A DNA stretch of 64,000 nt from Chrysomallon squamiferum (lineage: Eukaryota; Mollusca; Gastropoda; Neomphalida; Peltospiridae): contig CM022665.1 of the NCBI GenBank assembly GCA_012295275.1, positions 14,539,976-14,603,975 of the forward strand, in the 5' to 3' direction. A program made the position numbers and the translations under genes. Below, one piece after another: positions 11,701 through 25,400 of the stretch. The notes beneath the pieces were generated by a model. That model did no database searches. It was not told where the DNA came from and worked only from the letters and a program-made list of their open reading frames with translations. The stretch's first letter is position 1, and each line of letters starts with the position of its first letter.

Positions 11701-13055
11701 TCATTTTTTTTTTGTAACGTATTTTTAAATAACCAAAAAAACAACTTAATTCCTTGGGGTGGGGCAGAGATAATCTTGCACCTTAGATCAACATTTTGAC
11801 AGCTGTGTTTTTATTGAACATTTTTCTATGAGTTGATCTGCTCATACAAATATAAAAAGGTTATATAAACATTCTAAGTTCACTTTCAGCAATATAGATA
11901 GAGACCAGACATATGGCATTTTGGCAGAATTCTTTGCATCTCTAGTTGGACAGTAATTTATTCTGCTTTTTGGGGTCTCACTAAAGAAAATTCATATAAA
12001 TTATCACAGATACATTTAAAAAATGACAAATGAAAGCTATAACAGCCATTAAAATGTGAAATAGCTAGTTTTGTGCTGGATTTATATAGACATATAAATA
12101 AATGCTAAAATTATGATACATTTTGTTTATTATTGTTATTATTGAATTTTTATTATTATTATTATTTGGTGTTTTTTTTGTAATACACTCTCAATACAAT
12201 TATATGGTAACCTAGCTATAAATTCATGTTCTCAGTTTTGAAAAACTGGACATGGCTATTCTGCTAATTCATATTAAATAAGGAACAAATCTTATACATG
12301 CAACACATTACTTTATTTACATAGATGTAACAGTTAAAAACAGATTCCTCTGTACAAAAAAGAAAAAGAAAAAAAAGCTTCTTTTACAATTTAATTTTTA
12401 GCCTTTTATAAAAATAATTTTTATTTACATTGTTGATTATTGCATAATATGTGAACTTTGAAATGATACAGCCTTTGTTTAAAAACAAGGTACTTACATG
12501 CAGTTTACCAGTATATATATATACTAATACAATATATACAACTGGCAACCCTTACAAGATTTGTGGTTTTATTATAATAATAATAATATTAATAGTTTTA
12601 ATGTTATTTTACTACTGCTAAAACATTAACTGATTATGAATGTTTTTATATTTCAAGTAAAAACAGGCAACCGTCAGCATTTGATTTTAGATTTATTTAT
12701 TTTTTGTAAAATACTGAACTCTTTAAAAGTTTTAAAATTTAACAGTTCACATCACAGAATAATAATGTAAATTGTTTACAGTCTATATATATACATTATT
12801 CATTTAATTTACAAAAAAGCTGAAAACACCATCGTGGTGGATATTAATTTCAATTTTTGTATATATAATGTATATAAATATATTTATTTTTTTAAATTTA
12901 AAAAAAAAAAATTGTAATAGGTAAAATTTAAATTTTCTCACTTTCCTTATTACTTTCACAAAGTATTGAGATCAAGAAAAAAAAAAACAACATTTATGGC
13001 ATAGACAATGGCAGCTGCAATATTAAACATAATTCTCTGCAATGTGGTGTATACA

Positions 13056-13133
13056 TCATATTAAACTAACAGAGGTAGTTGCTGTCTTTACATTTTGTTT
13101 CAGTTTTGATCTGGCAAAGCCATGCTTTTTTAT
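13056..13133 (-). CDS. Gene B exon 15: very short cytoplasmic tail
   Basis: After acceptor TTTCAG it reads IKKHGFARSKLKQNVKTATT then SVSLI and TGA (13056-13058). The 25-residue tail is basic and has no coiled coil. The acceptor, phase and position are right, but the tail has no sequence match to other paralogs, so this exon is less certain. Confidence 0.7.
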   Translation of the reverse strand: MKKHGFARSKLKQNVKTATTSVSLI

Positions 13134-16100
13134 CTGAAAGAAAAAATAGATACAATAACAAGAGAAACAACAGCAATAATAACAATAAAATCGTAATAAT
13201 AATAGTAGTAGTAGTAGCATTAATAATAATAATAACGGTAATAGTAATAATAGTAGTAGTATAGTAATAATAATAATAATAAAAGTTAAAAGAAAGAAAT
13301 TAATATAAAATACATATCAAGAAGAAGACAAAATAACACATTCCATAATTTAATATAAATTAATTGCAAGTAAATCTAATAATTGACCTCTGGAAGAGCA
13401 ATGACAACCATAACAGTAGGTAAAAACACAAGAAGCTGAATAATAATAATAATAAACTGAAAACATTCTTAAATGTCAGAATATTTTAATATAGTGAAAT
13501 GAAGAAATAGTCTAAATATATTCAGCAACTTCCAAGTTACCTTTTTTTTTCACCATTATTTATTTATTTATTGCTGTCCATTCATTATTAATACAGAAAT
13601 ATAATACCAAAAGCATGCAGTTTAAAAAATATTGGTTAAAGTTTGTTTTAGTGTTGTCAGAAGAAAAACATACAGCTTTCAATCTGCCACATATGCTATG
13701 ACTAGTTGACAAGGGGTGAAAAACCAGTATTCAAATGTCTTTTTAACAATAATATTTTATTATTATAAGAGATGATAGGTCAACCAAAATGGTAAAATAA
13801 TCACTTGAAAGTATAAAGAATTTTATTAAACCATTAATTTGTATTGCATATATACACTTAAACAGATTAACCGTAAATGATGTCAAACATGATTCTTTAG
13901 ATTAAAACAGAAAAATATGACAACACTGTACCTTAGGTACAATTAAAAGGCATTGTGTTATTAAGGTTCCTATGATTATAATGGAAGATTTGATGCAGAA
14001 ATGGACATTAACATTTTCGTTCATTAAGTATACGACAGCCAGTCCTAACAGAGACATGGAGAGGACATTGTAGATGCAGAGTCCAATAATCTGAGAATTG
14101 ACTCGTTCATCTATCAACAACTGAAAATAGAAAATAATAATCACTGATAAATAAGCTGTACACTAATGTATATGTGCATGCATATACACAGACACATATA
14201 AAAAATGAACTGAACATACATACAAAAAGAGGCTGGTAAATACATATGCATATACTAAATAGGGTATCAGCACAATTTAAACAAATATTCTTTAAAACTG
14301 TATTCTTGAACCTTACCAAAATGATAATATTACTGTTTTAAATTCAAAAAGTGACATTTAAGAAGGAAAACAAGAAGAAAAAGGTAAAACTGTCACTGAT
14401 ATAACTTGTATTTAAAATAGATCTGGTATTTCCATTTCATTCCATAGACAGGATAGCATGTACCATAGTCTTTATTACCCCAGTTGTGTATCATTCATTC
14501 TATCACTGATCCATGTCTGGTGTAACAAAGGCTGTGGTAAGTACTATCTTGTCTTTTTGAGTGATGCATTTAAAACATCCCTTGCTGGTAACCAGAAAAA
14601 AGTAGCTCATGAAGTACTAGCAGCAAGTTTTCTCAACTATCATCTGAACTGTCCTAAACCATTGTCTAAAGCCAAATAAATGCAAATAAAATGTGTTGAA
14701 AGTATTATTAAACAGAACATTTCCTTCCTTCTTTCATCATCATACCTGAGTCCATAATTATGCAAAATTTATTTATGGGAGTTATACTGAAAATAAGGCT
14801 GTGTGATAATTAGACATTTTTATTTTTTATTTTTTATTTTTTCCTTATAAACAAAGAAACATAATTATATGTCTTGTGGTATGGGTTACTAGTGCACACT
14901 AATACATCAACTCTAGTCATAGGTCAGTCACAATTTATCACAGTCACTAACTACTACTGGTACAAGCAATAAAAAAAAATGTGTGTATTGTGTGTGCATA
15001 TGTGTGCTTATGTCTGTGTCTGCATGCATAATTATAAAGGAACAAATAAAAGAAAGAAAAAACTACCTACTCTTTTTGTTTGGATTGCAATGAAAGTGCC
15101 CATCAGCAGTAATGAAGCATTTACAGCAACCAACAACAAATGGAAATAATAACTGAGTGGAGAATCACACTTCTTTGCAAGTCTCATTGTTTTCTGTGGA
15201 GAGAATAAGCAAACTGAACAGCTATTATAACAGTAACTTAGGAAATAAGAATAAAAGTTATTACCAATAATTAAAAAATAATATATAAATATAAAAATAA
15301 AAAATAAATCAATAATAATAATAATAGTATAAATAAATAAATAAATCAATAAATTGTACCAACAATAGGGAAATTTATTTAAATACCTATTTAGCTTACA
15401 GTCAATATTTTCCTCTGAAAAAAATTGTTCTGTTCAATAATTTAAATAATAAGATTTCATATATCTTTTTCTTTCTTTTTTTTTTTTTTTTTTTTTTTGT
15501 GATACTATTTTGTATTGTTCTTCTTTATATACTTTGTGAAAAGAAATGCAAATCCAACATAATTCACAGGATATCATCCTACATCAACAATGTTAACTGT
15601 TTCACTATACAACAAATTTCTGTATTATTTAAAAAAAAAACTTTTTCTAGTGTTCATATCAACACGTTTTGTATAACCTAAACATCATTTTAGGGTATGA
15701 TTAAAAATTAAAAAAAATATGTTTTTATCTTGCTATCAAAAGACACACACACATCTGGTATTGTCAAAGTAATCATAATGGTGATTATTTTTAAAAGGTA
15801 TGGAACATATTTCGTTAGAATTTTAAAAACTCTAAAATAAGTGGAGATTTATTTAAACATTCCAAAGTCAGCTTTGTTTGAAATTTTCATCAAAATCATG
15901 TTCTTAAGAGACATGTGGACTTCACTTAATGAGATATATTGTAAATGAGACAAAGTCATTTTAATGTGGCCTAGTTCAGCATTAAGTTATGACACGTATA
16001 CACAGAGCAAAATTTAGATTACAAGTGTTGTCTTACCTCTTGCTTGAAATCATTATCTGATTTCAGAAGTTCTTTTGTTTGCCTCACAACTTTCAGTGGA

Positions 16101-16347
16101 TCAATTGTATACCACAGTGTAACAATGCTAACATTAACAATTAGCAGTATGCCAACCATATATATGTAGTATATATCTTGGGTGTCCTGAAGAAATAAAT
16201 TATAAAAATAACAGAAATGTTTTATGTTACAGACATCTTGGTATGTTTTATCTATTACACATCTGTGGTGTAAAGTTCTGATATAAAAATATGATTGTTC
16301 AAAATTATAACTTTTTAATTAAAGTGGTTTATGCTGGAAACCCTCTG

Positions 16348-16402
<55 letters not shown>

Positions 16403-19400
16403 TTGAGAAAGATAGAGAAGACATTCATTTATCTTAAAAGCACACTTTATCTGATTTTATTTCTTTGTCTCGGTTTTTCAGTTTTCTATATACACGCCAT
16501 TCCATTGCCAAAAGTGATCCCACTGTGAGTGAATAGCCAATAATAAAAACCATTAACTGTGCCTGAAATGTTAAATAGAAATTATTTTTGTGATACATTA
16601 AAATTTCATTGCTTATTTCAAAAAGTAAGAAATCAAAACAAACCAAATATAACAATGTTTTAGTTATTAAAATTATTAGCAGAAAACATGTGCTCATCTT
16701 GCTGATATGTTATGACAAAAGAGTGTATATGATGATGAAGATTATGAGAATGAATGTGAGAATAAATACAAGAAAAGAAAGAAAGAATAAACATATGAAA
16801 GCATAAAATCAAAAATAAAATAGAATTCATAAAGAAAAAATATTCATAATAAAAAGAACAAATTCAAAAGTTTTAGAAAAAAATACCTTTAAAAAAAGAA
16901 TACAAAATGAAGATTATAAAACAGTGAGAGAGAGAGGTGCATGTTGACAAAACAAAATGGTTGAACTATAATGACAGTAAACAGCTCACTTCACACAGCA
17001 TCACATTTGTCACTGGTCCTAAATCAACCAGTAACACTGATGTGTATATCAAAAGGCCACCCATTAAAACAATGAAAGTGAGATGATAGGATGCAACATT
17101 ATTTCTGGAAAAGAAGATAATGTTTAAATTATTATAGAATGAAAATAAATGTTTAATGACATCTCAACATATTTTGTTATAGAACACTTTAACTTAATTC
17201 AATGTAAAATTATTTCATATCAATGGTTAGTTAATACACATTTTTTTATTTTAATGCAATAAAATCACTGATTTCTCTATTTTTCTCCTTGTTTCACCTT
17301 TTTTAATTACATTTTTAATTAACTTTAACTGATGTGCAAAATTCTCTTTCACTATCTGTATTTTCTATTTTACTGTAACCAACTCATTTTAATGTAACAT
17401 ACATCTCTCTCTTTCACACAGACAAATACACACACACTGACACACATACTTGCACATGTACAGACACACACACACTCAAACACTCTGCCATCATTACCGG
17501 TATTTTTTCCTCTTAATGTATGTGAACAGGAGGAAGAAGAATGTCATGAAGTCAGCTAGTGAAACTGCAGTACATGTGATGTAGTACAGGATTGGTGACA
17601 GAGTCATTTCATTCCTTATTTCATTATCTGCTGGAATCTTGCCATCTGGTGAAAACAGACATCTAGATACATATAATTGCCAGACTAGGTATGGTTAAAA
17701 TGGACATGAGAGAGAGAGAGAAAGATAGTTAGTTAGTTAGTTTTAGAATGTTCCTTAATTACAGATATTCAACCTTTTTTGGAACAACCCAAGCTGCAGA
17801 GGTAGCAAAATGAAAGTTAAAGAAAGAATAAATATAATTCCATAATTCAATATTTCCTAAATTTGATGTATAGGGTCATAATTTATTTTCTCAAAGAATT
17901 TCAAAAGAAAGAAAACAAACATGTTCAGTGTGATCAAATACAAAAATGCACTAAATTAAGATTCCATTAAATTACCTTCCCATATATATTTTTCTATCTC
18001 TTTAAAATTCCAAGTAATTATATTTTCATCAGTTTCTGAATGCAGCCATCCAACCAAGAGCGAAATGTTTTCTTTATAGTCAAAGGAGTAAAGAAAATAA
18101 GAAAAAAAAGAATATCATATATGTAAAAAATACTTTTATGAATGATGAAAGGAATTGTAGTATTATAATAATAATAATAATAATAATAATACAAATAATA
18201 ATGATGATGATTATAACATTGCTTTGATCTGTCTGATTATGTTAATAAATTGGGATTTGGCAAATGCCTTAAATTAATTTGCTTATGACAGTGTGTTTGT
18301 CTGAAATTCTTGGAATGTGCTAATCTGAAATTCTCTGTATGCGATAGTCTGAATTCTCTGAATATGTTAGTATGAAATTTCCTGTATATGTCAATATGAA
18401 ATTCTCTGTATGTGATAGTCTGAATTCTCTGAATATCTAAGTATGAAATTTCCTGTATATATTAATCTGAAATTTTATGCATGTGATATTTTTTGAATGG
18501 CTTAGTTTGAAATTCTCTGAATGTGTTTTTCTGAAATTTTGTATCAAAATGTATTTTGCTGAATACTTGATACAAGAAACAAGGAGTTACTGTTACAGTA
18601 CAGTTCATCAGTCTTTGAAATTAATTACATCGGAGTCATTTACATAATTTAATTAATTAAAATGTTAGACTGATTTTGACCTTTCATTTACAAACTGTAC
18701 TAAAAAAAAAAATTAATAATTATAATTAAAAAGAAATGATTCTGAAAACAGTTTTTTCTTCTTTTTTAGTCACCTAATACCTTTAGATTAGTCTAGCTGT
18801 GTCATTTCCCAGGTATAGAAAATAAAAAATAATTAAGAAAGTTTTTTTTTTTTTTTTTTTTTAAATAATTATCTGTTACCTTTAGATACTTTTGCCTTAT
18901 CATTTGCCAGTTGTAAAAAGTTTTAAATATTTATAATGAAATTGTTTTTCACATCATAGTTATAGACCTTTATCAACCATTCTGATATGTTAAAGAGTCA
19001 ACTTCAAAAAAAAAAAAAAAAAAAAAAAAACAACAATAATAATAATAAAGAAATAAAAAATAAAAACAAAGTTTTGCTCAAAGGCAGAGAAATAATGTAT
19101 CTCTTTTTTTTCCTCTTGTGACAAGATTCAGTTGAAGATGTATATCTAGTCTGTAATTTTATTCACTTAAAGTCAACTGTTATCTTTAATAATTATGATT
19201 ATCACTGAACCAAGATTTCCTTCAGTCCCTTACAATATTAAACAAAAAAAAAAAAAAAAAGAGAAAAAGTTGTAAACAAGATTAAATATTAAATATAAAT
19301 CATGCAGTATACTGATATATTTGTTTTTTGTTATTAAAGTAAAACTGAACATACGTTTCCTTACAAATATTCCTATTTTGACATTTCTAATGCGACCATG

Positions 19401-22400
19401 TTTGAAACGTACACGGGCATGCGTGCCTAAAAAGTCTGTTTTATATGTGTTATTTAATAACAACTGTCCCATCAAGTCATCACGGTAATCAAAATCTTCA
19501 ATTGTTTTGTTGCTTCCTGTTAAAAAATAAGAAGTACTAAGCAACTGAAATATATCTTAGATAATAGATACAAATATTATAATAACAAAACACACACACA
19601 CATATATATATATATATCTATATATAGATATAGATATATATATCTATAAAGACATTAATCCATTCATTAAACTAAACTAAAATTAAAAACAGGAAAGATG
19701 TAAACACACCTGTTTGTAACAAATCATTGATGGTTTTATTGATGGCCAGGGCTGCTACCCAAACAGCATCATATGCTTTAAGTCTGTATGATAAACGGAC
19801 AGAGCTTCTTTTTCTCTCAATTTGTTTTATGATTTCACTTCTTTTGTAACCAGACACAGTAGATGCATCTTCAGGCACAATCACATTCACCATAAAATAT
19901 CCCTTCGAAGCTACCTCTACCTCTTCATGACTACAGTTATGGACAATACTTTCAGAAAGCGGTGGATCCTTCATTGCCCAGCCATTGAAAAGCCACACAA
20001 TGTCTGGCCCATAAAAGTTTGCCTGGTAAATCTGGTAATGAAAAGTAATTAATTTTGTTGTATTCATTTATTTTTCAGTTTATCGACAAGTGGTGGATTT
20101 TTCTCTTTATCTAAGAATTATTATTATTATTATTATTATTGTTTTTTCAGTTTATCTAAAAGTGGAAATGGTAGACTTTTCCTCTTTAGGAATGTTTATG
20201 GATGATGGATATTGTATTGACTGCTCATCTGTTTTAAAACATCTATAACTGCTTCTTTTCATCCATGATTGCTTGTGCTATCTATCCCATTTCGTAAAGC
20301 ACCATACCCATTTTGCTTCTCATTTTGTAGAGATGTGTTCCAAGTTCATGAAATTAATTTCACTATATATACAGATCATAGTAATAATTAGCCATTTGAT
20401 AAACCTATTTATAATAATAAAGTTTATTATCTGCAATTGAAAAAGTAAGTTTAATTTTATCAAGTGGACCATATTTATGCTTGTACTGTACTGTTGAAGG
20501 AAAGGAAAATTGCAGACATAGTTTTAGTGTAAAACCAAAGGATGCAATGTCACATAAAAACAAGCAAATAGCTTTGGAAAGGAATTCAAAAAAATTATAT
20601 ACGCCCATGACAAGGTGTAAAAGGAAAAAAGTCACTTTTAAAAATGTATTATTATTATTATTGTTATTATTATAGTACATCGGAGCATTAGGGTCTGCAG
20701 TACTGTGGGAGACTGATTTACTCAGAATAATGGTTTATACTTTGTGGTATGACCTATATACATCTTGTGTATTTGAATGTGATTGTGTTATAAATCCCTG
20801 CAATAAAACTTTAGTGTTTTTCCCTTTGTAGTCAGAGGATTTTGTACAAAGAAATTCTTTACAGTTTACTCAAATATTTATAAAATATTTTAGTGTATAA
20901 ATATTTTGATGATATCAAAAAAAAAAAAAAAAAAAAAAAATGAGCTTCAGTGCATTTTTTTTTATAAAAAGGCTATTTTAGTACTATGGAAGTCATAGTA
21001 CTACAGGGAGGTCAGGATAGCAGAAATCCACAAAATCATTGTCTGCCTCCTGATTGAGCTTCAGAACATCAGGACCAATAAAGGAAACACAAATGATGAA
21101 GCCAATCTGGAGCAGACAGTAGCCCAGATAATTGAAGACAGCTTGGGCTTCAACATCGACACACACGACAAAAGACTAAAACTACACAAAGACAGGAGAA
21201 ATCCTACAAACACAAAACAGTGAACAAAAACAAAACAAAACAAAACAGTAACAACCATTTACAAACTCTTCACGCCAAGAACACAGGTCTCTCCGTCCTT
21301 CAATGGAACGCCAAAGGCCTTCACTCAACAGGCCACGGAGATGAACTACTACACTTCCTGGCCTCCACTACAAACACACCGGACGTAATATGCATTCAAG
21401 AAACATGGCTGAGACATTACAACAAAAACAACAAAACAACAAAAACCTTTACGGTCCCCGGGTACCAAAGTCATTACGTCAACAGATACAACAGCACCCG
21501 GGGAGGCATCATGACTCTCGTCAAACAAGACATTCCACACACCAAGCTGAAACAAGCCAAAGTTCACGCGAACATAGAAATACTCAGCATCACAATACAC
21601 AACAACAATCAAAACATCGACATCATTAACGTACACAGCCCACCCACTCCCGCACTACACACCATTCAAACCCCGGATTTAAACAAAATGATCACAACAA
21701 AGAACAAGGTCATTATAGTGGGCGATTTCAACTGTCACAACACCCTATGGGGTGGCTCGACAGACGACAGCCCTGGAATCGTCCTCGAAGATTTCCTGGA
21801 ACAAAACCAGCTGGTCTGTTTGAACGACGGAACATTCACATACACTAGCGACATCAATGGGGGCCAAACCGCCATTGATGTAACTTTCACAAGCAAGGAC
21901 ATCGCAGCACTCTCCGAATGGCAAGTGCTCGATGAGCTAAACAGCGACCACCACCCGATACTCACCAACTACAACAGCAAGAACACCTTCTCGGACAGAT
22001 CCATCTTCACACCGAAATGGAACTTCAACAAAGCAGACTGGGAAGGCTTCTACAAAGCATGCAGAAACATCAACACGCAGAACCCCAACGACATCGACGC
22101 CTACTGCGCATCACTCACCAACACGATACACTCCATTGCAATCAAATACATACCGAAAACCAGAAAATGCACCGGCAAAATATCCACTCCCTGGTGGACG
22201 GAACGTATAGAAAACAAATGCAAGGAGAGAAACAAATACAGAAGACAATATAAAAAAGACAGAAATCATTCTACGCACGAAAAATATAAAATATCAAAAA
22301 AAGAAGTTTCCAACCTAATACTCACAGCGAAACAAGAACACTGGGAACTTTTTTGCAACAACATCGACCACAAAACATCAGTCAAAGACATGTGGGCCAA

Positions 22401-25400
22401 AGTAAAAAACATTCAAGGAAAAAAAACCCACAGAATTAACACTCTCGGCAAAAGCAACATCGCATTCACTGACAAGCAAAAAGCGGACCTACTCAGCCAA
22501 ACCTTCGCCAAGTCCAGCAGCAATTCGAACTTCCCACTGAAGTTCGCAAAGAAACAACTGGACAACCAAGCAATCGACGAACACTCCGCAGACACAGAAA
22601 ACAGAAAATACAATCAACTATTCAACATCCGTGAATTAAAACATGCACTCAAAAACAAGAAAAGTACAGCCACGGGGCCAGATAAAATAAGGTACACAAT
22701 ATTACAACATCTACCAGACGAAACCCTACTGGTTATACTAGAACTTTACAACGCAATATGGACCGCCGGCAAGATTCCAGCAAACTGAAAACACACCGAA
22801 TGTTTCAGCTTGCCCAAACCACACAAAGATCACTCATTACCCAACAGCTACAGGCCGATCACGCTGACGTCACATATGTGTAAAACTTTCGAAACAATGA
22901 TCAACACACGCCTGAACCAGCATTTAAACGACAACAATTTAATCAGCAAATTTCAAAGCGGCTTCAGGAAGAAACACAGCACTAACGACCAGATCACACG
23001 CCTGCATACATCAATTAATCAATCTTTTCGAAAATCAAAAAAAGTCATAGCAGTTTTTTTAGACATTGAAAAAGCATTCGACATGGTATGGAGGGAAGGA
23101 CTATTAGTTAAATTAATAAATAACAACATTAAAGGCAACATGTTCAACTTTATCAAAGACTTTATCAACAACAGATCCATAGCAGTCAAAATAAACGGTC
23201 ACACCTCAGAGAAAACGACAATCGAAAACGGCATCCCCCAAGGATCCGTGATCTCGCCCACACTCTTCAACATCTACATCAACGACATCGTCACAGCACT
23301 CGACCAACAAGACAACGACAGAAATCCGCCAAAGGAGCCGATAAATACAGCACTCTTTGCAGATGACTGCGCCTTTTGGCGGGCAGGAAGATCGACCGCA
23401 GGAATACAGAAACAAATACAAAAAGACTTAAACATAAACGATTGGGTGTTGAAATGGGGCATAAAGATTTCTCTTTTGAAAACGACGTGCCTCCTTTTCA
23501 ACAAGAAATCAGACAACAGCAAGATCACTCTCAACATCGACAACAACTTCATAACACAAACAAAGACATTCAAATTTCTAGGTGTGACATTCGACAGTCA
23601 ACTCAACTTCCAATGCCACATACACAACATAATTGCCTCCTGCAAAAAAACAATCAATCTTCTAAAGTTAATTTCCGGAACCAGTTGGGGAGCAAACGAG
23701 TCAACGCTGATATTGATACACAAAGCATGTATTCTCTCCAAGCTCGACTACGGAGCCACGGCTTACTCGAATGCTCCCAAACTTTATTTTAAAAAACTAG
23801 ATATAATCCAATCAAGTGCCCTCAGGGTGATCGGCCACCTGCCAAACAAAACACCATCCGACAACCTCCTGTCGGAATACAGCATCCAACCATTAAAATA
23901 CAGAAGAAAACTGCAGCTACTAAAATACAACCTGAAAATACACACACTCAACACAGACCACCCGGTCAAGGATCTGGTCCCCGACGAACAAAGGATAGGA
24001 CAACTCTTCAAATCGCATAGTCTACTACTATCGAATTTCCCGACAACAGCTAGCCAAATCGAAAGGGAAACAGGAATAGGTGAAATGCCACTGCCGGCAT
24101 ACCACAAAGAAAGAAAACCGACAATCAACACACCTTTCCTGATCAAAAGAGAAACTGACAAAACAGAGATCCAACCATTCAAAAAAATCATTTTTTTGGC
24201 AGCAGCAAACGACCACTACAAACAACACACGCACATCTACACTGACGGATCCAAAAACCCAGACAACGGGAGAGTAGGATTCTCCTTCATAGCTCAAGAT
24301 CACACAAACAAACCCACATGCATACAATTCGGCCGTATCAGAAATCACCTTTCGGTATACACGGCCGAGTTGGTAGCCATCATCAGAGCCATGCTGTGGG
24401 TAAAACACAACAACAACAAACACACAGTCATTTTCTCGGACAGTCTAAGTTCCGTGATCTGAATACAATCCGGAAGTTCAAGCAGACCAGACCTGCTCAG
24501 CAAAATACAACAAATACACGAAGAAATACAACACGACAAGAAAGAAGTAACCATCGAGTGGCTCCCAGCACACGTCGGCATCATCGGCAACGAACTTGCT
24601 GACCATTACGCCAAAGAGTCACTCACCATTAAAGACGAAGACATCTGCACAGACATACATTACGGAATAAACGAAATCGTCTCCATCGCTGCCAAACATT
24701 ACGACAAACAATGGCAGAACGAATGGAACAACACGAAAAACAAATGGCACTTAAACATCAAACCACTCGCCAAAACACCCAAAATCACACTCGCCAACAA
24801 ACTACACAACAACAACAATCTCACCAAAGCCAGAATTGGTTACTCAGCCAACCTAAACGCAATTCTATACAAACATAACATCATCACGTCACCCAACTAC
24901 AGTTGCGGACTCTCAGAAACCATGAAACACTACTTGTTTCACTGTCCAAACTTTGCCAAGGAAAGACAAGCACTCCGCAATACATTGGAGGAACTAAAAA
25001 TCGAGTTCACGCTCCAACACATCCTGGCACCAAACATGAAAGACAGAGAGTTAGTCCTCGCTGCAGTAACAAATTATATTCTCAAAACAAAACACAAACT
25101 ATAAACCATTTTTTTTTTTTTTTTTTTTTTTTTCACACGAAAACAAACAACAATTATATAAATGTATTGACCTGCGGATTGATTGGTTGAACAGCTGATG
25201 GATCTACGGATGGATCGGCTGATTGACGAATCAATTTGAATGGCCAATTAAATTAATAATTAAAAAAATGATAAACATACTATACGAACCCACTTTCAGA
25301 CACTACTAACCCGGTTATGGTGTCTTATTTCAATTTAATTTTTTTTTTTTTTTTTTTTTCATATTCTTAGTCCTAGCAGGATTTATAAACATCTGTTAAA

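Larger units (their letters stand above)
8008..13055. other. Spacer between gene A (5' side) and gene B (3' side)
   Basis: About 5 kb with no supportable gene. It should contain the gene A promoter and untranslated first exon and the gene B 3' UTR. It holds an A-run at 8729-8763, ATT arrays at 9371-9412 and 10233-10285, a 49-base-period duplication near 10145-10225, long T-runs (10528-10551, 11310-11334), a cyclic-AMP-response-like palindrome at 9289 and a transposon end at 11560. A minus-strand open stretch at about 8800-9016 has non-repetitive sequence but matches nothing I know. Confidence 0.6.
13134..19709. other. Gene B introns 6-14
   Basis: Introns at 19517-19709, 18072-19354, 17646-17975, 17105-17497, 16563-16989, 16187-16445, 15194-16036, 14121-15070 and 13134-13931. 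AT-rich; contain (CA)n at 16349-16400, T-runs at 15477-15498 and 18842-18862, A-runs at 19003-19030 and 19243-19260, and a GATAGTA-rich microsatellite at 13150-13285. No other gene seen. Confidence 0.6.
20999..25260 (+). mobile_element. LINE retrotransposon, I-superfamily type, 5' truncated
   Basis: A non-LTR element antisense to gene B. A 3' fragment of ORF1 is followed by an ORF2 with AP endonuclease, reverse transcriptase and a C-terminal RNase H domain, the domain order of the I/Nimb/R1-like lineages. It is richer in C and G, and strongly A/C-biased on the coding strand, compared with the surrounding AT-rich intron. ORF1 opens only from about 20999, so the 5' part is missing or too damaged to see. 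The 3' end is not marked by a clear tail: a T-run follows the stop, then a GATT/GATGGAT-rich stretch to about 25250. No target duplication was identified. Confidence 0.88.

Noticed and set aside
23206-24423. A separate cellular reverse-transcriptase or RNase H gene
   Set aside because: The domains follow in the order and frame of a single non-LTR element; no sign of a domesticated host gene such as introns or lost catalytic residues.
21349-24590. Several open frames antisense to or out of frame with the LINE
   Set aside because: Shadows of ORF2 caused by its codon bias; none contains a conserved domain.
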